From positions 97,689-161,688 of the forward strand of contig CAZGUX010000091.1 in the NCBI GenBank assembly GCA_964529305.1: a stretch of DNA of 64,000 nt, read 5' to 3'. How positions within the stretch are numbered: position 1 is the stretch's first letter; each line of letters starts with the position of its first letter. The position numbers were made by a program, and so were the translations under genes. This document shows positions 17,101 through 23,656 of the stretch, in pieces. A model generated the notes under the pieces. That model was given only the letters and a program-made list of their open reading frames with translations, was not told where the DNA came from and searched no databases. The DNA is from CAZGUX01 sp964529305. Lineage in GTDB: Bacteria > Acidobacteriota > Terriglobia > Bryobacterales > Bryobacteraceae.

Positions 17101-18379
17101 CATCCGGATTGTGGCCGACCTGGATGAGGCGCACAAGCTGAGCCTGTTCCGACAGGTGGAGACACCGTCGGGCAGAGTGGTCGAGCAATGGAAAGACCTG
17201 AGCCAAGGATGGGTCGCCGCGCCGAAGGCGAAATTCACCGATCCGGTGGCCGGCGCGGCGAAGCAGGCGCTTTCCGCGGCGGACGAAACCAAGGCGCTCT
17301 CGGATCTCGCCGCCCTGGCGACAGAACTCAGACCCAGCGGCGGCCTGACCTCCGCCGCGGAGCGGGCCAAAGATCTCCTGCCGAAGATCAAGGGCACGCC
17401 GGTGGAAGGCGAGATCGCCCGGCTCTTTCACCGTGAAGGTAAGGCCGTGGCGGCGAAGGTCGTGGACGGACTGGCTCAGTTGCTCGAGGGGGGTGTCAAG
17501 GGACGCGAACTGGAAGGGCTGGCCGAGTTTCTCAAGAACACACAGAACGGGACGCTCGCCGCCGAGATCCTGGGCCGCGGCACCCGCCAGGGCGGCGCGA
17601 TCTACAGGGATTCCATCCGCGGTTTCTTGGAGAAAGCGCTGACCTTCCGGCCAGGCGATTTCAAGGGCGTGCATGTGGCATTCGAGGCGCGAGGCGGCGG
17701 CCTGGCCGGCGCCGAAGCGGTCCTCGACATTGCCAAGCGATTCGACCCGCCCCGGTCGGTCTTCGGCGCACTTAACGACCTGGCGCCCCATTCCGAAGGG
17801 ATGTCGAAAGTGGTTGGCTACCTGAAGAGCATCAGTCCGGATCTCAACAAAGCGGCCTCGGCCCAGCTTGCCCAGACGGCTGACTTATTGCGCGAGTTCC
17901 CCGGCTCTCGAATCGTGTTCGAAGCCCCAGTAACGGATGCGGCCGGTACCCTGATCCGCGAGATCGACATCCGTATTGTGTCGCCGGTTTCGCGGGTGAC
18001 GATTCTCGACGCCGAGATCAAGGAGATCAGCGCGACTATTTTCGTCGAAGGCAGCCGCGCCCGGCAGCAATTTGCCCGGGACATTGTGGAAAGCGTGAAG
18101 TCCGCCCGTACGACGGGCGCCAAACCGCTGGGGCGATTCCGCTGGTACATCCGCCAGCAGGAAATCCTCAACAAGCAGCTTGCGGACATGGGGGTTGACG
18201 CCGCGAAGGCGACCCAAGTCGAGATCCAGGCGGCGAAGGACGAAATCATGAAGAAGTTCAAAGGGGTATTTGAGAAGGCGTTTACGAGGGGTGAAATGAG
18301 CCAGCTCACCCAAGCCGAACTGGACGCGGCCAAACTCGACTTTGCCGCCCGGTTCCCGGAGATCGTGAGGTTGTTCTAG
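14141..18379 (+). CDS. 1412-residue multidomain protein in the tape-measure slot; putative nuclease-tipped effector or cargo
   Basis: Domains by eye: helical N-terminus (1-100); beta-rich domain (about 110-300); Pro/Ala linker (306-330); Trp-rich segment around FPAWLWWWFVWFNVLG (342-358); helical region; a hydrophobic hairpin with LGIAALVLTFLFPPVGLALG (about 611-650); a long Ala/Leu-rich helical region to about 1240; and a C-terminal domain with REIDIRIV (E1274, D1276) and DAEIKE (E1292, K1294), which fits the PD-(D/E)XK nuclease core, followed by basic helices. In Mu- and P2-like tails this slot holds the tape measure. Domain variety and the nuclease-like end look more like a polymorphic toxin. 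No immunity gene is recognisable next to it. Coding is certain; function is inferred. Confidence 0.6.
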   Translation: MPVSVHIPARFRIDQSVLEDRVEEAAAAYAATLGRALKASREAVLKPRGAYVRVAASAMDATWWGEGLAKIPTPVRQALEKALARALEDELTRSGIPDWGRIESTGRPSAAESLDPARWDAEQGTYHVPCYDKKGAPKPVPAHPKSADDNTETIVVLGQFASYDEVYAAIKAFYRDATPKGNTLYGVYGTWSADGKHYLFWVLGLLEEGPKKGSPLFAALHLVNGKVERGKFISTGQPMVVDLGAKYVVDFLLERKEENGVPYGATLRKESESKTRPLYQIEPFSKGKSIHFGVARSEETVYVIPVTASAAPAAPPPAPVAVSPLPPVFAYSIDINPIPDEGFPAWLWWWFVWFNVLGPEVRRNPNMIAVFTDWENWGWKQDALDLNWLFIYVYHGKIYKHFCRHLALKMLEASRTNMAAFKVEVAKPEWKDRVAIEMDVLREPARELSEIRHIEDFEKQLANLSKSPGRGIAPIHTDWGKEQAAKLRARIAAAEKIRYKLEDLAGLVELFQAMDPVLMVLTVKGGKQVALEDAIVQVSGLSGQQILDEIKSNIDWMIAQTWEATGKITSDFGIAHKLKIVQTVANEQLKQWLDASSAFKKVVDNVTSTSWAEWLALGIAALVLTFLFPPVGLALGAGLGVTAAVTSTRAAIELSKLSKARLAQYGFAGLASEQEVDAAVFAAVLDVFFAVLDLGALGKGIASATAKGLERAAAKEAVGVLGQRLEKFVGVWRQFDKWPEAMRSELRNTLISRLEKQGFDQVKSAAHADQVFSALQGEMLARYERHLIEFQSKFGRALEAGELSARDVDAMRKWMLQEWKHPKRFMAGLLDELQPGKRLWDDIVGRHLAGLPLPERQAAEFFAGMNAADITAFAESLGDLRQILRPNRLAALAAEAGLTTNYRTLGAQLNALLSRFEQPAEALAKLENLLARRADSAVILEGLGRSTNPRRTLDALLTPRVLDTNLAGRTFELMEALNRPAASNGRVIRIVADLDEAHKLSLFRQVETPSGRVVEQWKDLSQGWVAAPKAKFTDPVAGAAKQALSAADETKALSDLAALATELRPSGGLTSAAERAKDLLPKIKGTPVEGEIARLFHREGKAVAAKVVDGLAQLLEGGVKGRELEGLAEFLKNTQNGTLAAEILGRGTRQGGAIYRDSIRGFLEKALTFRPGDFKGVHVAFEARGGGLAGAEAVLDIAKRFDPPRSVFGALNDLAPHSEGMSKVVGYLKSISPDLNKAASAQLAQTADLLREFPGSRIVFEAPVTDAAGTLIREIDIRIVSPVSRVTILDAEIKEISATIFVEGSRARQQFARDIVESVKSARTTGAKPLGRFRWYIRQQEILNKQLADMGVDAAKATQVEIQAAKDEIMKKFKGVFEKAFTRGEMSQLTQAELDAAKLDFAARFPEIVRLF

Positions 18380-18381
18380 CC

Positions 18382-18873
18382 ATGTCTACGTTTCAAAAGT
18401 ACGACGTCATCCCCTCGGCGATCATCTCCGACGGCATCCTGCCCGTGCCATTGTGGGCCGTCACCGCGATGACGCTCAGCCAGACCTATCACCTGCCGCC
18501 CATCGGCTCCAAGGGCGCGCGAGCCATCGTGGCCGCTCACGACGACACCATCACACTCACCGGCATCCTGGCCGGCAAGGAGCGCTTCGCCTGGAAACTG
18601 GCCCTCGAAACCATGGCCGAAACCAGCAAACGGGGCGGGGCGCTGGCGGCATTCACCGGCGGCAAGGCCGGCGGCCTCATCCTCATCACCTCGATGACCA
18701 TTCGCACGGACATGCAGGTGCAGACGCTGTCGTTCTCCGCGTCCTCCGCCAAACGCGATGTCCTCGACGTCTCCATCTCCATGGTCCACATGCCGCTCCC
18801 GGGCGCGCTGGGCAAATTGCTCGACGTGGCCAGCATCGGCATCGGCGCGCTGGCCGACTTTGGAGGCAACTGA
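18382..18873 (+). CDS. gpU-like tail/baseplate protein
   Basis: 163 residues, two bases after the previous stop. The pattern HDDTITLTGIL, then LALETMAETSKRGGALAA, then GLILITSMTIRTDMQVQTL and ISMVHM resembles P2 gpU-type proteins, which have a strand-rich TITLSG motif, a helix with L--M, and a strand pair ending in a hydrophobic K/M-x-x motif. The place after the tape-measure slot fits such a role, or that of the Mu N/gp43-like protein that links tube to hub. Assignment by pattern and order. Confidence 0.5.
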   Translation: MSTFQKYDVIPSAIISDGILPVPLWAVTAMTLSQTYHLPPIGSKGARAIVAAHDDTITLTGILAGKERFAWKLALETMAETSKRGGALAAFTGGKAGGLILITSMTIRTDMQVQTLSFSASSAKRDVLDVSISMVHMPLPGALGKLLDVASIGIGALADFGGN

Positions 18874-19505
18874 TGCAGCCCATTCCCGTGAATCGCCTGC
18901 TGGTGCCGGACCGGAAAGCGTCGGCGCCCGACGGCTTTCTCGCCGTGACGTCCGCGGTTCAGGCGGGGTTGCCGCATATCGTGGCGCTGGACGAGGGGAC
19001 CCGTCTGATTCTGACGGTGCCGACGGGACTCGCCGCCACGTGGCGCGACGCCGACCCCGCGGCCGTGGTCAGCCGTGGCGACGAGCAGGACGTACCCTCC
19101 TCCGGCCATCCGAACGAGCCGATCGGCGATGCCGCGCGGGCCGCTGCGCGGTTGCTCGTTCAGGCAGCCGAAGTGACCATCGCGTCCGTTCCCCTGGTGG
19201 CGGGGCTGCGATCGGTGGCGCCCGACTCCGGAGACCGCGCCGCGCGCATCGAGCTGGTGATCCTATCCTGGACCCTGCACGCTGGGAGCCTTCGCGGCCG
19301 CGGCGATTTTGGTTCCCGCCTGTCGTTCGCATGGCGTCGCGCCGACGGCCCGGTGGACGGCTTCTCGAGCCCGCCGCCGAACCCCGTCTGGCTGAGGCGG
19401 GTCGAGCCCCAGCGCCGCGTCGAGTCCCTGCTGGACGTCCGGATCGGCATCGTCCGTGAAGCCCGGCTCCTTAAAGCGTCGAGAAAGGTGGTGTCCTTCC
19501 AATGA
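18873..19505 (+). CDS. Unknown protein of the contractile-tail operon
   Basis: 210 residues; ATG shares one base with the previous TGA, and the following ATG overlaps its own stop. Begins MQPIPVNRLLVPDRKASAPD; middle is Ala/Val-rich; the end (RVESLLDVRIGIVREARLLK) is basic. No family recognised. In eCIS clusters the gene before the spike hub is often the LysM-type Afp7/gp53-like adaptor; no LysM motif is visible here, so a functional equivalence would be only positional. Confidence 0.6.
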   Translation: MQPIPVNRLLVPDRKASAPDGFLAVTSAVQAGLPHIVALDEGTRLILTVPTGLAATWRDADPAAVVSRGDEQDVPSSGHPNEPIGDAARAAARLLVQAAEVTIASVPLVAGLRSVAPDSGDRAARIELVILSWTLHAGSLRGRGDFGSRLSFAWRRADGPVDGFSSPPPNPVWLRRVEPQRRVESLLDVRIGIVREARLLKASRKVVSFQ

Positions 19506-21421
19506 TCCCGTCACCCTCCAGCCTCCTCGACAAAGCCCTGCTCGGCAACGACTCGGCATGGCACCTGGCCTTCTACAATGCCGACGGCAGCCTCGCCTTC
19601 GAATTCGGCCGGGAGGACTATCACGCCGAGATCCAGGCTTCCCTGCCGGGTGCGCTCGAGGGCGGCGTCTACAAGTTCGTCGTCGAGGGACTGACCGACG
19701 AGCACTACGGCAAGATCGCCCAGAAGGACGACAAGGCCCCGAAGTTCGTCAAGCTGTTCCTCTACTGGCGCGACACCAACTCCAGCGTGACAGGCTACCT
19801 TGCCAACCTGGGCGGCCTCACCGACATGTTCTCGAAGGTCAAGGCCGAGGACTTGAAGGACTACCTGGTCGCCGACCTCGCCATTGTTTCGATCAGCCGC
19901 AAAGCGGGGACGCGTCGTTACGAAACCACGATCAACGCGCGGGAGCGGATTTTCGACGCGGTCACCAAGACCAAGGTCAAGAGCTCGATTCCGGCCGGCC
20001 CGCTCGACACGATGCTCGACCAGTTGCTCAAAGAATGCTCGCTGGTTCGCGACAAGGATTTCAAGACCTACAAGCTGCCGAAGATCGCGGTGGTCGCGCT
20101 CCGCAAGGGCGAGCCCGTGGCCGCGCACCTGCGCGCCATCGCCGAATCGGTGGAGATTGCTTCCAGGAAACTGGGGCGCGGGATGATGCTGATCCGCGCC
20201 GGGACGCTGCACTTCGGCGTCCGTCCGATCCCTTTCGAAGGCGATGCAAAGCCGCCGAAGAAGCTGGCCTTGTCCGGCGGACTGCTGGAGTCCGAGGCCG
20301 TCGAATCGAAGGACACTGCCGACGACAAGAAGAAGTGCCGCCAGTTCAAACTGACGTTGAAAGGCCGGCCGGACCTCTTCCCAGGCGACATGGTCGAGTT
20401 CGACAGCCCGCTCGAAGATGTTTCCAAGACCGGCGGCGGCCTGCTGGGCGCGATCGGCGACCTGGTGTCCGGCCCGTTCCTTCCCTCGCTGGGAGCAGAG
20501 AAATTCGAGAATCCGCTCAAGCTCTACGTTCAGTCCGTCGAGCATAAGCAGGGACGGACTTCCGGTTTTTCGACCGTGGTCACCGGTCTCGAGATCAAAG
20601 GCGAAACGGTGGACGACCGTTGGGAGAAGCCCGGGGCCGACGGCAAGGCGGCGTCGCGGCCGGAAGCCTGCGCCACGGCCGAAGTGGCGGCGGCCAAGGC
20701 GATGTGCGAGCTTGCGCGCAATACCGCGGTCAATCGAGGCACGCTCGAAGCGGGCGAGGTGCGAAGCATGGTCTCGAAAGGCACGGCCGAGCCTCCCTCG
20801 CAGACCGTCCAGGTGTGGAGGGGTCTCACATCGTCCGACGGGGCCGCGCATGGCGTGCGGAGGCTGCCGGTTCAGCGTCCCAGCCCGGGTCCGATCGAAG
20901 GGGTCGCGTACGCAACTCCCTATGCCTGGGGCAAGACCGGACTGGTGCTGCCTCGCTACCCCGGCACGCGAGTCCTGGTCGGTTACCGGGACAACAACCC
21001 CAACGATCCGATCGAACTCGGCGCGGTCTGGCAGTCCGGCGCCGGGCCGGACTCTCAACCGGGCGACTGGTGGCTCATCCTGCCCGCCGCCGTCCCCCAG
21101 AACCAGCGGGAAACGATCGCCGACGATGCCGTTCCCGAGGAACCCACGGGCGCGGTGTCACAGGACCTGATCGATGCCGACGGCAATCGCGTGATCGAAC
21201 TCGGCGAATTCACTCTGCGGGTCGGCCGGGGCAAATTGAAAAACGCCGGACAGCGGCCGGAGCGGGCATCCGACGCCGACTCGGTGACCCTCGAGCACGC
21301 CGACAGCGGCGCAAAGATCGTCATCAAGAAGGACGGCTCCATCCAAATCAAAGGAAGCAAGATCGACCTGGAGGCCGACGGCGCCATCACGCTCAAGGCC
21401 GCGAAGGTCGACGTTCAGTAA
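19502..21421 (+). CDS. Baseplate hub and spike protein (gp27/gpD + gp5/gpV fusion, VgrG-like)
   Basis: 639 residues. N-terminal part (about 1-390) has the gp27/gpD-like barrels (GALEGGVYKFVVEGLTDEHY; LKLTLKGRPDLFPGDMVEFD). An OB-fold spike domain follows near 460-545 (GPIEGVAYATPYAWG, TRVLVGYRDNNPNDPIELG). The C-terminus shows the needle repeats of a triple beta-helix (SVTLEHADSGAKIVIKKDG, IQIKGSKIDLEADGAITLKA). This is the puncturing device at the tip of the tube. No lysozyme or effector extension is seen. The PAAR-like gene follows after four bases, as expected for a tip cap. Confidence 0.85.
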   Translation: MIPSPSSLLDKALLGNDSAWHLAFYNADGSLAFEFGREDYHAEIQASLPGALEGGVYKFVVEGLTDEHYGKIAQKDDKAPKFVKLFLYWRDTNSSVTGYLANLGGLTDMFSKVKAEDLKDYLVADLAIVSISRKAGTRRYETTINARERIFDAVTKTKVKSSIPAGPLDTMLDQLLKECSLVRDKDFKTYKLPKIAVVALRKGEPVAAHLRAIAESVEIASRKLGRGMMLIRAGTLHFGVRPIPFEGDAKPPKKLALSGGLLESEAVESKDTADDKKKCRQFKLTLKGRPDLFPGDMVEFDSPLEDVSKTGGGLLGAIGDLVSGPFLPSLGAEKFENPLKLYVQSVEHKQGRTSGFSTVVTGLEIKGETVDDRWEKPGADGKAASRPEACATAEVAAAKAMCELARNTAVNRGTLEAGEVRSMVSKGTAEPPSQTVQVWRGLTSSDGAAHGVRRLPVQRPSPGPIEGVAYATPYAWGKTGLVLPRYPGTRVLVGYRDNNPNDPIELGAVWQSGAGPDSQPGDWWLILPAAVPQNQRETIADDAVPEEPTGAVSQDLIDADGNRVIELGEFTLRVGRGKLKNAGQRPERASDADSVTLEHADSGAKIVIKKDGSIQIKGSKIDLEADGAITLKAAKVDVQ

Positions 21422-21425
21422 TCCG

Positions 21426-21752
21426 ATGCCAAACGCACTGACGACCGGCAGCACTCTCGTTTGCGGCACTGGCGGCGTTGCCAGCCTGGCCAGCACGGGC
21501 AAGATGTTCGTACAAGGCAATCCGGTGTTGCGTGAATCCGACGTCTCCGGGTTCACCATCGCCGGCTGCAAGCCGAAAGCCACCGGCGACAAGACGTGCA
21601 GTAAGGCGACGGGCGTGACCTCCGGCAAGTCGCAAAAGCTGTTCGTCGGCGGGTCCCCCGCCTTGCTGGAAAACCTGGCGGGAACCACGGACGGGACCGA
21701 CGCAACCCTGAAGGCCACGTCGGCGGGGCAGGCCAAACTCAGCACGGTGTAA
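21426..21752 (+). CDS. PAAR-like spike tip protein without histidines
   Basis: 108 residues. The repeat layout TGSTLVCGTGG, then GKMFVQGNPVLRESD, and QKLFVGGSPALLEN resembles PAAR/PAAR-like tips (two strands, then V-GNPV). Classical PAAR proteins hold zinc with three His and one Cys; this chain has no His at all but Cys at 13, 48 and 58. It may bind metal through Cys or rely on packing. Located directly behind the spike gene, so a cap on the spike is the likely role. Confidence 0.7.
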   Translation: MPNALTTGSTLVCGTGGVASLASTGKMFVQGNPVLRESDVSGFTIAGCKPKATGDKTCSKATGVTSGKSQKLFVGGSPALLENLAGTTDGTDATLKATSAGQAKLSTV

Positions 21753-21757
21753 ATGCC

Positions 21758-22225
21758 ATGACCAAACTCGAACGCGATCGTGAACTGCTGAGGGAACGGG
21801 CGCTGGGCTGGAGCCCCGCCTGCGAGTTGCTCGAGCCCGGGGTCGATCTTGGCCGCGATCTGCGGCTGGTCGATGGAGATCTCGCGCGCGTCAGCTCCAT
21901 CGACAATCTCACGCAGTCCCTCTCGCTGGCCCTCACCACTCGCCTCGGCGACGACCTCTTCAACACGGAGTTCGGCTTTGACGGCCTCCGTGCGCTGGCC
22001 GAGGAAACCAACCCGACCCTGGTCCGGGAGCGCGTCCGCATCGCGGTCATTTCCGTTCTCCGCAAAGATCCGCGCGTGCGCCGCATCGTGGACGTGAAGC
22101 TGTCCGGCGACCGGCTGGACGAGGTCGCCGCGGGCGGCCGGACACTGGACGTGCGTGTGCTGTTCGAGACCGTGTCCGGCGACCAGGTCTCCATCAATCT
22201 CGGGAGTGTGATCCCCAATGCCTGA
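21758..22225 (+). CDS. gp25-like baseplate wedge protein
   Basis: 155 residues, within the usual range of the gp25/gpW family. Core motif RLGDDLFNTEFGFDGLRAL corresponds to the family signature R-GE--F-PEFG, and the following helix/strand ALAEETNPTLVRERVRIAVI with KDPRVRRIVDVKLSGD fits. It starts sheath assembly at the baseplate in known systems. Overlaps the next gene by 8 bases. Confidence 0.85.
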   Translation: MTKLERDRELLRERALGWSPACELLEPGVDLGRDLRLVDGDLARVSSIDNLTQSLSLALTTRLGDDLFNTEFGFDGLRALAEETNPTLVRERVRIAVISVLRKDPRVRRIVDVKLSGDRLDEVAAGGRTLDVRVLFETVSGDQVSINLGSVIPNA

Positions 22226-23645
22226 CGATACCCGCATCGATACCGCTGACGTACTCGCCGTGGACGCGGCCGTTCTGCGCACCACCGGCTCGCTCCAGTT
22301 CGGGCTCTCCGCCGACGGCTTCGTGCCCAAACCGTTCGCGCGCCTGCTGGCCGAAAAGCTCGCGCTGGGCCGGGCCCTGTTCGGCGACAACCTCGACCTG
22401 AGCTCCGGTTCGGCCATTCGCAAGCTGCTCGAGATCTCGGCGCTCGAGGACGCGCGCACGTGGGCCGCGCTCGCCGCGATGTATGACAACAGTTTCGTTC
22501 CCACCGCAACTGGGGAGGCGCTCAGCCGCCTGGGTCTGGAACTGGGCCTGCCGAGACCTTTTCTCGAAGCGCGGGGCACGATCGTGCTGAAGTTGGCCGG
22601 TCCACTCCCGGCCGGGACTTCGCAGATCTCGATTCCGCGAGGCGCCCGGCTTTCCACTCCAGGCGGGCACCATGTGGCCACCGATGAGAGCATCGTGCTG
22701 TCGGCGGCCAGCCCGCAGCGCACCCTCAGCGTGATCGCCTTCTACCCCGGCCCTTCCCACAATCTCGACCCGGCCAATGCCAACCAGAAGATCGACCGCT
22801 GGAACCGGCTGGACCCCGCGGTGGAGGAACTGGACAAAGCGGAAAAGGCCGCCGGCGCCCCCCTCGTCGCCGTTGAGCACACGGCTCCCCTTTCCGGCGG
22901 CGAGCTGAAATGGCCCGACAGCCGCTATCGCGATCTTTTGCTGCGCGCGCCGCGATCTCTCTGGACCGTCGATGCGATCCGGCTCGCAGTCTCACTGGTC
23001 CCCGGCGTCCGCCACGTGCAGGTTCGCGATGCTCTCGGCGGCCTCGACATCAACCAGTCGATCTTCGGCAACTTCAATTTCATCGAGCGGGTGTTCGGCA
23101 GCGAGCGCAATCTGGGCAGTCCCTACTACTTCACGGTGCTGGTGGCGCCGGTTCCAGGAGCCATCTGGTCCGGCCCCGACGGACTGCACGCGTCGGTGGA
23201 GTCCGCGATCGAAGACCTGCGCCCGCTGGGCATCTTCCCCCAGATTGAACCAGCCGACGAGGTCGGGGTCGGCGTCGAGGGTGACCTGGTCACGACCGGA
23301 CTGCCCCTTCCCACCGGCTCGGCAGCCACGGTCAATGCCTCCCAGGCGGCGCAGGATCTCAAGAAGCGCCTGCTTTCCCGCGTCTCCCGCTACATTGACG
23401 GATTGCAGTTCGGCGAGCCGGTCCGGTCGGCCGAGGTGATCTGGTCCGTCATGAATGAACCGGGAATCGCCGACTTCCGCGGTGTCCGGCTGCTCCGCTT
23501 CCCTCCCGGCTTCGACGCGGTCGATCTGAACGCCGGCGCAACGCCGGGCGCCGTCCAGAAGTACGAAGTGGGAAAGAACATCGAGCTGCAGGCGAACCAG
23601 ATCCCCGTTTTCGTCGACGACGCGGGCGGCCTGAAGATCGTCTGA
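22218..23645 (+). CDS. Baseplate J-like protein (gpJ/gp6-type wedge)
   Basis: 475 residues. Signature region: DARTWAALAAMYDNSFVPTA, then TGEALSRLGLELGLPRPF, then PAGTSQISIPRGARLSTPGG, the gpJ pattern of a helix, a G--L--LG--LG--R motif and a strand-rich domain. A second typical segment, RYRDLLLRAPRSLWTVDAIR then VPGVRHVQVRDALGG, is also present. Forms the wedge ring around the hub with gp25. Overlap with the gp25 gene implies coupled synthesis. Confidence 0.85.
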   Translation: MPDDTRIDTADVLAVDAAVLRTTGSLQFGLSADGFVPKPFARLLAEKLALGRALFGDNLDLSSGSAIRKLLEISALEDARTWAALAAMYDNSFVPTATGEALSRLGLELGLPRPFLEARGTIVLKLAGPLPAGTSQISIPRGARLSTPGGHHVATDESIVLSAASPQRTLSVIAFYPGPSHNLDPANANQKIDRWNRLDPAVEELDKAEKAAGAPLVAVEHTAPLSGGELKWPDSRYRDLLLRAPRSLWTVDAIRLAVSLVPGVRHVQVRDALGGLDINQSIFGNFNFIERVFGSERNLGSPYYFTVLVAPVPGAIWSGPDGLHASVESAIEDLRPLGIFPQIEPADEVGVGVEGDLVTTGLPLPTGSAATVNASQAAQDLKKRLLSRVSRYIDGLQFGEPVRSAEVIWSVMNEPGIADFRGVRLLRFPPGFDAVDLNAGATPGAVQKYEVGKNIELQANQIPVFVDDAGGLKIV

Positions 23646-23656
23646 GGAGATTCGCC

